Assembly (NCBI RefSeq): GCF_009223885.1 | Contig: NZ_CP045144.1 | Coordinates: 3,522,001 to 3,586,000 of the forward strand | Direction: 5' to 3' | DNA: 64,000 bases | Origin: Ancylobacter sp. TS-1 | GTDB lineage: Bacteria > Pseudomonadota > Alphaproteobacteria > Rhizobiales > Xanthobacteraceae | Shown: positions 8,587 through 17,721 of the stretch, piece by piece | Numbering within the stretch: position 1 is the first letter of the stretch | How the letters are laid out: each line of letters begins with the position of its first letter | Made by a program: the position numbers and the translations under genes | Notes under the pieces: generated by a model | Told to the model about the DNA's origin: nothing | Seen by the model: only the letters and a program-made list of their open reading frames with translations | Databases searched by the model: none

Positions 8587-10460
8587 GCCCGAGGTTCTCC
8601 GCCTTCCGTCCCAGCGCCGATCAGCTTGAGCGTGTGGTCGTCTTCCTGCTCGTCGCGGTGCCGCTGCTCAGTCTCGGTCTCAACGCGTGGGGATGGCTGG
8701 CCTACGGGCTCGATCTGCCGGTGGCCGACGACTGGCGGACCTATCATGGCGCCGATCCCGGACGTCTCACCATCGCCAAGCTGTTCGAACCGGCGAACGA
8801 CACGATCTATGCGGTGGGGCGGCTGTTCGACTTCCTCGCCCTCAAGCTGCTTTCCGGCAACTCGGTCGCCTATCAGCTCGTCTCCATGCTCACCGTGCTG
8901 GGCTTGCTGCTGTGGCTGCAATGGCGGCTGCTGAAGCTTGTCCTCACCAGCACGGCCGCCATCGCCCTCAGCTTCGGGCTGACGGTTCTCATGCTGCAGC
9001 CCGACACCTACTGGGGGCTGCAGAACATCGCCTATCATCAGGCGGTGCCGCTGGTGTGCGTGCTGGCCATCCTGCTCATCACGCTGGAGCACGAGGCCCG
9101 CCGCGCCTGGGATCTGGCCGCCATCTTCCTTCTCGGCGTCGTTGCCGGCCTCGTCTACATCTCCGGCGCCTTCGCCATGCTCATGCAGTGGGCGGTATTC
9201 ATCGCACTGGCCCTGCTGGCCAATACCGAGCTGCGGCCGGCGCTGCGGCGGGCGGCGCTGGCGCTGACGCTGCCGGCGCTGGGCACGACGGCCTGCCAGC
9301 TCTGGGTCATACTGGTGGCGCAGGGCGGTCAGACGCACCGGCCGGACGCGCCATGGGCGCTGCCCACCTCGCCGGATTTCTGGCTGTTCCTGCTCGGCAA
9401 GGTCGGGCGCTCGATCATGCTGTCGCGAAGCCAGGCGCTGATATCCCTCAGCGTCACCCTGGCGCTCGTCGCGCTGATCGTCTTCCTCTTCGTCCGCTAC
9501 ACCGCCCGCTACGTCGGCGCGAAGCGGGAGCCGGTTCCCCCGCCGGTGGCCCGGTTCACCGTGATCTTCGTCACGCTCTGCGCGGTGATCGCCTCCTATC
9601 TCGCCCTGGTGAGCGCGGGCCGGGCGCATCTGGCGGAAGGCGATGTCAGCGGGCTCGGCTATTTCTCGCTGGGTTTCCCGCGCTTCCACTTCTTCTGGGT
9701 CACGCTGATCTGGCCGTGGGTGGTCGCCGGCCTCCTGCTCGCCGAGGAGCGCGGGGAACTCGGCGCGCGCTGGGCATTGGCCACGCGGTGGGGCGCGCTG
9801 ATCGTGTTCGTCTTCGCCATCGCCGGCGGCGCGCTCAACCATGCCAGCCAGTACCGCAAGCATCTCGACAATCGCCTGCAGTCCGAGGTTCCCTGTCTTC
9901 GCGACCAGCTGGCCCGCGGCGGCCCGGTCCTGTGCGAGAGCGTCTATCCCGGCGACATGACGGACATCTATGTGAACGCCTGGAATCTCGGCGTGTCCTT
10001 CACCCGCTATTTCGGTCTGGCCACGGTGCCGGCCCCCGGCATTCCGGCCCTGTGGACGCTTTCGGAAGCGACCTATCCTGGCATCGACGTGCGGAAGGCC
10101 GAGCGCGCCACCCTGCGCGAGGGCGGGCTCGACCTCGTCGCTCCGGCCGGTGCGTCGCTGAGCTTCGACGTCGGCTCACCGGAGGCGCTGCGCAACTGCG
10201 CCGCCGTCACCGTCGCCGGGACGCTGGATCTGGCGAAGCGCGAGGTGCTGCGTGTCGACTATGTGGCCTTCGACGCGCAGGGCCAGCCGCAGCAGCGCAC
10301 GGCCCGTCGCCCCATGCGTCCGGGCCGGGACGCGCGTTTCGCGATCGAGTTTGCGAACATTCACGGCTTCGGCAGCGCCTTCACCTTCGTCCCGGGCGGG
10401 GCGCCGGCGGCAGCGCGGATCGAGCGGCTGGAAGTGTACTGCGTCCTGCGGGCGCGATAG
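8583..10460 (+). CDS. Large polytopic membrane protein, possible GT-C sugar transferase
   Basis: A 625-residue integral membrane protein starting at the ATGA overlap with the GtrA-like gene. About ten hydrophobic segments fill residues 18-440. A long soluble, presumably periplasmic, C-terminal region follows, with one cluster near 500 (CLRDQLARGGPVLCESVYPGDM). An acidic loop after the first helix (LDLPVADDWRTYHG) sits where GT-C glycosyltransferases keep their catalytic Asp. By position it could be the strain-specific transferase (the GtrC slot) that moves a lipid-linked sugar to the surface polymer. No family can be named with certainty. Confidence 0.6.
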   Translation: MSPRFSAFRPSADQLERVVVFLLVAVPLLSLGLNAWGWLAYGLDLPVADDWRTYHGADPGRLTIAKLFEPANDTIYAVGRLFDFLALKLLSGNSVAYQLVSMLTVLGLLLWLQWRLLKLVLTSTAAIALSFGLTVLMLQPDTYWGLQNIAYHQAVPLVCVLAILLITLEHEARRAWDLAAIFLLGVVAGLVYISGAFAMLMQWAVFIALALLANTELRPALRRAALALTLPALGTTACQLWVILVAQGGQTHRPDAPWALPTSPDFWLFLLGKVGRSIMLSRSQALISLSVTLALVALIVFLFVRYTARYVGAKREPVPPPVARFTVIFVTLCAVIASYLALVSAGRAHLAEGDVSGLGYFSLGFPRFHFFWVTLIWPWVVAGLLLAEERGELGARWALATRWGALIVFVFAIAGGALNHASQYRKHLDNRLQSEVPCLRDQLARGGPVLCESVYPGDMTDIYVNAWNLGVSFTRYFGLATVPAPGIPALWTLSEATYPGIDVRKAERATLREGGLDLVAPAGASLSFDVGSPEALRNCAAVTVAGTLDLAKREVLRVDYVAFDAQGQPQQRTARRPMRPGRDARFAIEFANIHGFGSAFTFVPGGAPAAARIERLEVYCVLRAR

Positions 10461-10497
10461 GCCGGGCGCCGTCTGCGCCCGCCTGCGCCGGCTCTTC

Positions 10498-11475
10498 TCA
10501 GGCGGAGGCGCCGCCGACCAGCGCGAGGAAGGCCTCGTATTCGCGGATATAGTCCGCCGCGTCATAGGCGTGCGAGGCATAGACCTGAAGCGCGGTGTCG
10601 GGCTGGAACTTGTACTGGATGCCCCAGACCATGGGCGACAGGTAAAGGCCGACCGTCGGGTCGTCGAGCACGACCTCGCGCCGGCGTGTGCCGTCGTCGA
10701 TCACCACCGACAGGCTGCCATGGACGGCGATGAGGAACTGCTCGCATTTCCTGTGGGCATGCTCGCCGCGCACCAGGCCGCTCGGCACGGAATGGACAAG
10801 AAAGCTGCGCCGGGGAAGGAAGGGCAGGTCGCGATCGAATTCGAGCGGCGCGAGGCTGCCGCGCATGTCGGTGAAGCCCGGCAGGCGGTGCAGCGCGCAG
10901 CGCCCGACATCGAGGGCCAGACGGCTTCCAGCCTTGCGCTCCAGCGCCGGCGTCGCGGCGGGCAGGTCCCCGCCCTCCTGCACCGGCTTCGGCGTCTGGT
11001 AGCCCTTGATGACGGCGGGGTTGCCGACCACCACGGCGTAAGGGGGCACGTCCTTGGTAATGACGGCCCCGGCGCCGACCATGGCGAGCCGCCCGATCCT
11101 CACGCCGGGAAGGATGGTCGCGTTGGCGCCGATCGAGGCGCCGTCCTCGACCACGGTGACGCGGAAGCTCTCCGGATACTGCTTGGAGCGTGGGAACATG
11201 TCGTTGGTGAAGGTGGCGTTCGGCCCGACGAACACGCCGTGGCCGAGGCGCACGCCGTCCCAGAGCTGGACGCCGCACTTGATGGTGACGTCGTCGCCGA
11301 CCACCACGTCGTTCTCGATGAAGACATGGTCGCAGATGTTGCAGTTGCGGCCGATCCGGGCCTCCGGCAGCACATGGGCGAACGCCCAGATGCGCGTTCC
11401 CTCGCCGACCGTCCCGCTTTCGCAGAGGCCCTTCTCGTGGATAAAGACGCCGGCCGGAGCCTTGAGAGCGGACAC
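10498..11475 (-). CDS. WxcM-type bifunctional acetyltransferase / sugar 3,4-ketoisomerase
   Basis: A 325-residue fusion. Residues about 1-170 form a left-handed beta-helix acetyltransferase (hexapeptides such as VGEGTRIWAFAHVLPEARIG, IGANATILPGVRIG, VGAGAVITKDVPPYAVVVGNPA). Residues about 190-320 form a cupin of the FdtA/QdtA ketoisomerase type with the diagnostic RGEHAHRKCEQFL. WxcM-like fusions make the 3-acetamido-3,6-dideoxyhexoses Fuc3NAc or Qui3NAc on dTDP, using a DegT aminotransferase between the two steps, and that aminotransferase is two genes upstream. GTG is the start, with AGGGAG 6 bases before it and only 2 bases after the glycosyltransferase stop. Confidence 0.85.
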   Translation of the reverse strand: MSALKAPAGVFIHEKGLCESGTVGEGTRIWAFAHVLPEARIGRNCNICDHVFIENDVVVGDDVTIKCGVQLWDGVRLGHGVFVGPNATFTNDMFPRSKQYPESFRVTVVEDGASIGANATILPGVRIGRLAMVGAGAVITKDVPPYAVVVGNPAVIKGYQTPKPVQEGGDLPAATPALERKAGSRLALDVGRCALHRLPGFTDMRGSLAPLEFDRDLPFLPRRSFLVHSVPSGLVRGEHAHRKCEQFLIAVHGSLSVVIDDGTRRREVVLDDPTVGLYLSPMVWGIQYKFQPDTALQVYASHAYDAADYIREYEAFLALVGGASA

Positions 11476-11477
11476 GC

Positions 11478-12482
11478 CTATCTCCCTTCCTTTTCGACGA
11501 CGCGGCTGATGAGCCGCAGCGGCCGCCTCTTGGTGTTCTCGAAGGCGCGCCAGAGATAGCAGCCGAGAATGCCCTGCACGGCGAGGCTCGACGAGCCGAA
11601 GAACAGGATCAGCAGGATGATCGCGGTATAGCCGGACACGGTGATGAGGCCGGCGAGCTTGGCCACCAGAGTGACGACCCCCAGCACGAGGCTGAGCAGG
11701 CAGCCGAAGGCGCCGATCCACAGCACGAGCATGATGGGCGCATCGGAGAAGGAGAAGATGCTGTCCATCATGTAGCGCAGCCGGCGGCTGAAGTTCCACG
11801 CGCTGGTGCCGTGGCGGCGCTCGCGGCGGGCATAGGGCACGAAGGCGCGGCGGTAGCCGACCCAGAAGAGCTGGGCGACCAGCGAGCTGTTCGGCTCGGC
11901 AATGTCGAGCACCGCGTCCCGTACGGCGCGGTTGCAGGCGAACACATCCACCCCGCCCGGCGGAATGTCCGGCACCACCAGCCGGCGGTAGAGCGCCCAG
12001 AAGGTGTTGGAGGCCAGCGTGCGCAGGAACGGGTCGTTGCGCTCGGCGCGCTGGCCGAACACCACGTCGGCGCCGTCGCGCGCCAGCAGGTCGAAGAACG
12101 CCAGCACCACCTCCGGCGGCTCCTGAAGGTCGGCGGCCATCACGGCGAAGTAGCGGCCGGACGCCAGTTCGAGCCCGGTGCGGATCGCGGTGAACGAACC
12201 GAAATTGCGGCTGTGGAAGGCGATCTTGGAGCGGAACGGAAAGTCCTTCTGCCGCTCCAGCAGCATCGGGCCGGAGGCATCGGGCGAGCCGTCGACGACG
12301 AGGACCACCTCGAAGGAAGGGCCGATGCGGGTGGCAAGCTCGCCGAGCGCCTCGACCAGTTCCGCCACGTTCTCCGCATTCCGGTAGACGGGAATGATCA
12401 GCGAATGGGTGACCTCGGCTGAGGCCTCTCCGCCTTCGCGGCCCTCGGGCGCGGCGTCCTCGGCGCGGGAGATCGTGGTCAT
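11478..12482 (-). CDS. GtrB-like family 2 glycosyltransferase
   Basis: A 334-residue inner-membrane enzyme that probably loads a sugar onto undecaprenyl phosphate. The cytosolic GT2 domain has HSLIIPVYRNAENVAELVEAL, VLVVDGSPDASG, the nucleotide-sugar/metal motif AADLQEPPE and a GTSAWNFSRR segment typical of the DPM1/GtrB/ArnC group. Two C-terminal membrane helices follow (about 245-275 and 280-305). Its ATG overlaps the stop of the aminotransferase gene (ATGA), and the WxcM gene follows after 2 bases, so all three are translationally coupled. Confidence 0.85.
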   Translation of the reverse strand: MTTISRAEDAAPEGREGGEASAEVTHSLIIPVYRNAENVAELVEALGELATRIGPSFEVVLVVDGSPDASGPMLLERQKDFPFRSKIAFHSRNFGSFTAIRTGLELASGRYFAVMAADLQEPPEVVLAFFDLLARDGADVVFGQRAERNDPFLRTLASNTFWALYRRLVVPDIPPGGVDVFACNRAVRDAVLDIAEPNSSLVAQLFWVGYRRAFVPYARRERRHGTSAWNFSRRLRYMMDSIFSFSDAPIMLVLWIGAFGCLLSLVLGVVTLVAKLAGLITVSGYTAIILLILFFGSSSLAVQGILGCYLWRAFENTKRRPLRLISRVVEKEGR

Positions 12483-13597
12483 GCGGTGTAATCCCGGAGG
12501 CTCGCGCAGATGCGTTCGACCTCGCCGTCCTCAAGGAAGGCGAAGCAGGGCAGCGTCACGATACGCGCCACCGAGCGGCGCGCCACCTCTACCCCGCTTG
12601 GGGTCAGGCGGGGGGTAGGCCAGGCGGGCTGGTCGCAGTCGAGTATCGGGTAGTGGACGTCGCTCGCGATGCCGCGCGCATCCAGAAAGGCGCGGAAGCG
12701 GTCGGGCGCCTCGACCATGGCGATAGCCAGATGCGCCACCGTCTGCGGCGCCCGCACCAGCGCGACGTCCGCCGACGCCGCCCCGACATAGGCGTCGAGA
12801 ATGGCCACGCGACGCGCATTCATCGCGTCGAGATGAGGAAGCAGCGTGGAGAGAATGCCCGCCTGCAACTCGTCCATGCGCGAATTGCGTCCGCCGGCGA
12901 GGCCGATGCGGTATTTGGCGGTCCAGCCATACTGGTGCAGCCGCGTCACCGTCTCGGCCAGCGCGGCGTCGGCGGTGACGATGGCGCCCGCATCGCCCAT
13001 CGCGCCGAGATTCTTGGTCGGGTAGAAGCTGAAAGTGGCAATGTCGCCGGCCGCGCCGGCCAGGACCTGTCCGCAGCGGACCCCGTGCGCCTGCGCGCAA
13101 TCTTCCAGTATCGGCACATGGGCGAAGCCCCGCGCATTCATGGCGGCGCGTAGTGCCCCGACATCGACGGCACCGCCATACAGATGCGTCGCGACGACGA
13201 GCGCGGTATCGGCGCCCAGCGCCGCGACGGCGCTGGCAATGTCGATGAGCAGCGTCGCGGGATCGACATCGGCGAAGACGGGGACGAGGCCGACATGCTG
13301 CGCGGCGGTCGCGCTATAGCCGCCGGCATTGGCGACCGTCACCACCTCGCGGCGCTCAATCCCGCGCACCTGAAGCAGGGCGCGCATGGCGATCTCCAGC
13401 GCGTCGGTGCCGTTGGCGACCGGAATGCAGTGCGGCACGCCGACATAGGCGGCGAATTCCTGCGCGAAGCGGCGGGTGTGGGGGCCGTTCAGCCAGTAGC
13501 CCGACGCCGCGATCTCGCCCATCACGCGGCCGATTTCGTCGGCATGGCGGGCAAAGAGCCGGGCGGTGTCGTTCAGCGGAATGCGCGCGGTCGTCAT
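12479..13597 (-). CDS. DegT/DnrJ/EryC1/StrS family sugar aminotransferase
   Basis: PLP enzyme of 372 residues that transaminates a dTDP-keto-sugar, here probably the 3-keto-6-deoxyhexose made by the WxcM-like cupin. It shows the family start IPLNDTARLFARHADEIG, the PLP-contact segment GTDALEIAMRAL, EDCAQAHG and the Schiff-base lysine in FSFYPTKNLGAMGDAG. The ATG at 13597 removes 19 non-homologous residues possible upstream. First gene of a coupled minus-strand trio, with its stop overlapping the glycosyltransferase start. Most like FdtB/QdtB by context. Exact sugar specificity is not visible. Confidence 0.87.
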   Translation of the reverse strand: MTTARIPLNDTARLFARHADEIGRVMGEIAASGYWLNGPHTRRFAQEFAAYVGVPHCIPVANGTDALEIAMRALLQVRGIERREVVTVANAGGYSATAAQHVGLVPVFADVDPATLLIDIASAVAALGADTALVVATHLYGGAVDVGALRAAMNARGFAHVPILEDCAQAHGVRCGQVLAGAAGDIATFSFYPTKNLGAMGDAGAIVTADAALAETVTRLHQYGWTAKYRIGLAGGRNSRMDELQAGILSTLLPHLDAMNARRVAILDAYVGAASADVALVRAPQTVAHLAIAMVEAPDRFRAFLDARGIASDVHYPILDCDQPAWPTPRLTPSGVEVARRSVARIVTLPCFAFLEDGEVERICASLRDYTA

Positions 13598-13688
13598 GCA
13601 AGCGGCTCTTTGTATCTGTCGGTGCCGATAGCAGCTTTTGGCCCCGCACGGCAATCGGCATCGCCCCCGGCTGCCCCGGCGGGCGCGC

Positions 13689-14210
13689 TCAATAGCCGAG
13701 CGCCTTCATCGCCGCCGCGCCCGGGGTGAGGAGGAGGAGGGCCCAGAGCATGGCGGAGGCGATGTTGGCCATCTGGAACCGCCCGTGCGGCATGGCGAAC
13801 ATGCCGGCGATGAGCGGGATCACCGCCCGCATCGGGCCGAAGAAGCGGCCGATGAACACGCTCCAGGTGCCGAAGCGGAAGAAGAAGCGTTCGCCGCGCG
13901 CCATCAGATCCGGGTAGAGGCGCAGCGGCCAGGCGTGGCGGGCGCGGTCCTTGAAGTGCAGGCCGACCCAGTACGACACCGCATCGCCCAGCGAGGCGCC
14001 CACCGCCGCCGCCGTCCAGACCGGAAGGAAGGGGGCGCCGCCGGCCTCGATCAGCGCGCCGAGGCCGACCATGACGAAGGTGGCGGGAAAGAACAGCGAC
14101 ACCACGGCGAGGGATTCGCCGAAGGCGAGGATGAAGGCGATCCACGGCGCCCAATGGGCGTGGATCCTGACGAAATCCAGCACCTGCCCGGCATAGGCTT
14201 CCAGTCCCAT
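13689..14210 (-). CDS. DedA family membrane protein
   Basis: A 173-residue inner-membrane protein of the DedA/SNARE-associated (VTT) family with about five hydrophobic segments, the acidic FAFGESLAVVSLFFPA motif near residue 30 and the conserved basic FIGRFFGPMRAVIPLIAG (about 118-135). DedA proteins are proposed to recycle undecaprenyl phosphate or other lipids and to support envelope homeostasis, which fits the neighbouring lipid-linked sugar genes. It ends 91 bases before the aminotransferase start and may belong to the same transcript. Confidence 0.85.
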   Translation of the reverse strand: MGLEAYAGQVLDFVRIHAHWAPWIAFILAFGESLAVVSLFFPATFVMVGLGALIEAGGAPFLPVWTAAAVGASLGDAVSYWVGLHFKDRARHAWPLRLYPDLMARGERFFFRFGTWSVFIGRFFGPMRAVIPLIAGMFAMPHGRFQMANIASAMLWALLLLTPGAAAMKALGY

Positions 14211-14223
14211 CGGTCGCCCGCCC

Positions 14224-15504
14224 TCACAGCCGGTCGCGCAGGGCGTAATAGCTCATGCCGGCCACCAGCAGCGGCCAGCGCATCAGCGGCCCGCCGGGGA
14301 AGGCGGGCACCGGCAGGCGGGCCAGCAGGTCGAACTCGCCGAGCTGGCCCTTCACCGCCTGCGCCAGCAGCCGGCCGAAATAGGGTGCCAGCATCACGCC
14401 CTGCCCGGAATAGCCGGCGGCCGCGAGCACGCGCGGCGAGAGCTTCCGCACGAAGGGCATGCGGCTCATGGTGATGCCGAGAATGCCGCCCCAGCCATAG
14501 TCGATGCGCACATCCGCCAGCTGGGGGAAGATCTTCAGCATGTAGGGCCGCACGAAGGCGCCCGGATTCGGCCGCAGCCCGCGCCGGTAGCTCTCGCCGC
14601 CGCCGAACAGCAGCCGGCCGTCGCCGGAGATGCGGTAGTAATTGACCACGAAGCGGCTGTCGGCCACCGCCGCGTCGTTGGAGATGATCTCCCGCGCCCG
14701 CGCGCCGAGCGGCTCGGTGGCGGCTATGTAGTTGGCGATCGGCATCACATGGGTGTCGACCCGCCGGTCCAGCCCGTCCTGCAGCCCGTCGCCGCATTCG
14801 AGCACGAAATCGGCCTCCACCGCGCCCGAGGCGGTGACGACGCGCACCTTCGCGCCCTCCTCGACGCGCAGCGCGCGCGAATGCTCGAACAGCCGGGCGC
14901 CGGCGCCATGGGCAGCGGCGGCAAGGCCCAGCGCGAGGTTGAGCGGGTGCAGATGGCCGCCGCCATGGTCGATCATGCCGCCGTGATAGGCGTCCGAGCC
15001 GACCATCTCCCGCAGTTCCTCGCGCGAGAGCGGGGCGGCGAGCGGGTAGTCGTAGACCTCGTTCAGCTTGCGGGCATAGGCGTGGGAATGCGCGACATAG
15101 CCCGGCTTGTGGTCGGCGACGACGAGCCCCGGCCGGACGTCGCAGTCGATGGCATGGCGGGCGATGAGGGCGTGCAGCAGCGCCTTGGCTTCTTCCGCCA
15201 GCCGCCACAGCGCCTTGGCGTCGTCGAGCCCGACATGGGCTTCCAGCCAGTCCTGGTCGCGGCGCTGGCCGGTGTGGATCTGCCCGCCATTGCGGCCCGA
15301 TGCGCCGGAGCCGACGCGGCCGGCTTCCAGCAGCACCACGTCGAGCCCCGCCTCGGCCAGATGCAGCGCGGCGGACAGGCCGGTATAGCCGCCGCCGATG
15401 ACGCAGACATCGGCGCGCACCGTGCCGGCAAGCGGGGGGAAGGCGGGGAGGGGGTGCGCGGTTGCCGCGTACCAGCTCGTGGGATGGTCGGTTTCAACAG
15501 ACAT
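14224..15504 (-). CDS. FAD-dependent oxidase, gamma-glutamylputrescine oxidase (PuuB-like)
   Basis: A 426-residue FAD oxidoreductase of the DAO family. It has the dinucleotide loop VCVIGGGYTGLSAALHLAEAG (about 33-53), the flavin segment GRVGSGASGRNGGQ (about 61-74, typical of PuuB/OrdL proteins) and the C-terminal GYSGQGVMLAPYFGRLLAQAV. PuuB oxidises gamma-glutamylputrescine to the aldehyde and H2O2. The assignment over other DAO amine oxidases rests on the GASGRNGGQ block and on the PotGHI-like transporter and PuuA-like ligase within 7 kb. It lies 23 bases after the mutL stop on the same strand. Confidence 0.78.
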   Translation of the reverse strand: MSVETDHPTSWYAATAHPLPAFPPLAGTVRADVCVIGGGYTGLSAALHLAEAGLDVVLLEAGRVGSGASGRNGGQIHTGQRRDQDWLEAHVGLDDAKALWRLAEEAKALLHALIARHAIDCDVRPGLVVADHKPGYVAHSHAYARKLNEVYDYPLAAPLSREELREMVGSDAYHGGMIDHGGGHLHPLNLALGLAAAAHGAGARLFEHSRALRVEEGAKVRVVTASGAVEADFVLECGDGLQDGLDRRVDTHVMPIANYIAATEPLGARAREIISNDAAVADSRFVVNYYRISGDGRLLFGGGESYRRGLRPNPGAFVRPYMLKIFPQLADVRIDYGWGGILGITMSRMPFVRKLSPRVLAAAGYSGQGVMLAPYFGRLLAQAVKGQLGEFDLLARLPVPAFPGGPLMRWPLLVAGMSYYALRDRL

Positions 15505-15527
15505 GCGCGGCTATCCTAGCCGATCCC

Positions 15528-17471
15528 TCAGCGCCGCGCGAAGAGGCGTTCGATGTCGGCCAGCGCCAAAGTGACGAAGGTCGGCCGGCCGTGATTGCAC
15601 TGGGCGGCGTTCGGCGTCGCCTCCATCTCGCGCAGCAGCGCGTTCATCTCCTCCACCCGCAGCCGGCGGCCGGCGCGGACGGAGCCGTGGCAGGCCATCG
15701 TCGCGGCGATGTGGAGCAGGCGGCGCTCCAGCGGCAGCGCGTCGTCCCATTCGGCGGCGTGCTCGGCAAGCTCGCGCAGCAGGGCGGAAATGTCGGCCTC
15801 GCCGAGCAGGGCGGGCACCTCGCGCACCAGCAGGGCGCCGGGGCCGAAGGGCTCGATGACGAGGCCGAGCGTCTCCAGCGCTGGCGCGCGCTCGGCCAGC
15901 CGGCCGGCCTCGGAAGGGTCCAGCTCGACCACCAGCGGCACCAGCAGCATCTGCCGGGCGAGGCCGTCGCGCGCCATGGCGGCCTTGAGCTTCTCGTAGA
16001 CGATGCGCTCATGGGCGGCGTGCTGGTCGATCACCACCACGCCGTCGCGGGTCTGGGCGATGATGTAGGTCTCGTGCAGCTGCGCGCGGGCGGCGCCGAG
16101 CGGGCGCTCCATCAGCTCCGGCGCGGCCGGGGCGGCATTGGCGCGGGCATCCGCGCCGGGGACCAGGGCGAGAGCGAGGCCCATCTCGGGGCCGAGACCC
16201 GGGGCTGCGCGGGTGTTGCTGCCGAAATCGAAGTCAAAGCTCTGGGGGCGTTCGGAAAATCCCGAAAATCCGGCGTCCGGTGCCTCACCGGGGCGGTGTT
16301 GGCTGTCAGCGACAGAGAGGTGAGACATGCCGGCCGAGTCGTCCGCCGCCGGTGGCGCGGCCCAGGAGCGGGTCCAGTCATAGTTGCCCGGTCGGGACTC
16401 CGGCCGGAATCCGCCGCCGAAATCGGGACGGGCGAACTGCGCCAGCCGCTCCGCCGCCGTCGAGGCGGTGCGCGGCACGGCGAGCGCCAGCGCGTCGGAA
16501 AGCGTGCGCACGATCAGCGCGCGCACATTGCCGGCGTCGCGGAAGCGCACCTCGGTCTTGGCCGGGTGGACGTTCACGTCCACCTCGCGCGGGTCGAGGT
16601 CGAGGAACAGCGCCGTCACCGGGTGGCGGTCGGAGGGCAGCAGGTCGGCATAGGCCGCGCGGATGGCGCCGATCAGCACCTTGTCGCGCACCGGCCGGCC
16701 GTTGACGAACAGGTATTGCGACAGCGAATTGGCCTTGGCGTAGGTCGGCAGCCCGGCGAGGCCGGACAGGCGGGCGCCCTCGCGCCGGCCGTCAATGTCG
16801 AGTGCGTTGGCGCCGACCTCGTGGCCGAGCACATCGGCGATGCGCGCGCGCCGTCCCGCCGCGTCGGCCGTGCGCGCCGGCCAGGTGAGGGGCGCGCGCT
16901 CGTCGGTGACGAGGGTGAAGCCGACTTCCGGCCGGGCCAGCGCGAGGCGCTTGACCGCATCCACCGCCGCCGCCGTCTCGGCGCGCTCGGATTTCAGGAA
17001 TTTCAGCCGGGCCGGGGTGGCGAAGAACAGGTCGCGCACCTCGACGCGGGTGCCGAAGCCGAGCGCGGCCGGGCGCACCGGGGATTTCACCCCGCCCTCG
17101 ACGCGGATCTCGTGCGCGCTCTCCGCCCCCTTCGGCCGGCTGGCGATGGAAAGCCGGGCCACCGCGCCGATGGAGGGCAGCGCCTCGCCGCGAAAGCCGA
17201 GCGTGTGGATGGCGAGCAGGTCCTCGCCGTCGAGCTTGGAGGTGGCGTGGCGCTCGACCGCGAGGAAGAGGTCCTCGGCGCTCATGCCGCAGCCATCGTC
17301 GGTGACGCGCATGAGGCGGCGCCCGCCGCCATCGATGACGATCTCGACGCGGCTGGCCCCGGCGTCGAGCGCGTTCTCGACGATCTCCTTCAGCGCCGCC
17401 GCCGGGCGCTCGACCACCTCGCCCGCGGCGATGCGGTCGACGAGGAGCGAGGGAAGCAGGCGCAGCGGCAT
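15528..17471 (-). CDS. mutL: DNA mismatch repair protein MutL
   Basis: Matchmaker of mismatch repair, linking MutS to strand removal. The 647-residue protein has the GHKL ATPase motifs (EIVENALDAGAS, DDGCGM, HTLGFRGEAL) at the N-terminus, a linker of low complexity (about 330-450) and a C-terminal dimer domain. That domain carries the endonuclease metal motif DQHAAHERIVYE (from residue 482, matching DQHA-x2-E-x4-E) and CNHGRP near the end. It should therefore nick DNA itself, as in species without MutH. It sits inside the putrescine gene set without an obvious functional link. Confidence 0.95.
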   Translation of the reverse strand: MPLRLLPSLLVDRIAAGEVVERPAAALKEIVENALDAGASRVEIVIDGGGRRLMRVTDDGCGMSAEDLFLAVERHATSKLDGEDLLAIHTLGFRGEALPSIGAVARLSIASRPKGAESAHEIRVEGGVKSPVRPAALGFGTRVEVRDLFFATPARLKFLKSERAETAAAVDAVKRLALARPEVGFTLVTDERAPLTWPARTADAAGRRARIADVLGHEVGANALDIDGRREGARLSGLAGLPTYAKANSLSQYLFVNGRPVRDKVLIGAIRAAYADLLPSDRHPVTALFLDLDPREVDVNVHPAKTEVRFRDAGNVRALIVRTLSDALALAVPRTASTAAERLAQFARPDFGGGFRPESRPGNYDWTRSWAAPPAADDSAGMSHLSVADSQHRPGEAPDAGFSGFSERPQSFDFDFGSNTRAAPGLGPEMGLALALVPGADARANAAPAAPELMERPLGAARAQLHETYIIAQTRDGVVVIDQHAAHERIVYEKLKAAMARDGLARQMLLVPLVVELDPSEAGRLAERAPALETLGLVIEPFGPGALLVREVPALLGEADISALLRELAEHAAEWDDALPLERRLLHIAATMACHGSVRAGRRLRVEEMNALLREMEATPNAAQCNHGRPTFVTLALADIERLFARR

Positions 17472-17538
17472 GGAGAGTGCGGTCCGATGGAGATTCGGGG
17501 GTTATCGGCCGCAGTATAGCAGCCCGCGCAGGGTTGGC

Positions 17539-17692
17539 GTCATCCCGGACGGCCGCAGGCCGATCCGGGATCGTGCGCGGAAAGAGCGCCCTTTTCGGCG
17601 GACGGTCCCGGCTCTGCGCTTCGCTCCGGCCGGGATGACGTGACGCGTCACGGAGCCAAGACGTGGATGGCCGGGTCAGGCCCGGCCATGAC
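17539..17692. repeat. Two palindromic repeats, families A and B
   Basis: A family B element (GTCATCCCGGACGGCCGCAG through CCGGCCGGGATGACG, 17539-17640) is followed by a family A hairpin GGCCGGG-TCAGG-CCCGGCC (17669-17687). Together they fill most of the 250-base gap between mutL and the transporter genes. Family B is recognised by its GTCATCCCGG / CCGGGATGAC ends and recurs at 22,258. Confidence 0.75.
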
Positions 17693-17721
17693 GTGTCTTC
17701 CTGCCACGCGCAGTCGATCCC

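Noticed and set aside
14224..15504. D-amino acid dehydrogenase DadA
   Set aside because: Same superfamily, but the GASGRNGGQ block and the polyamine context match PuuB/OrdL-type oxidases better.
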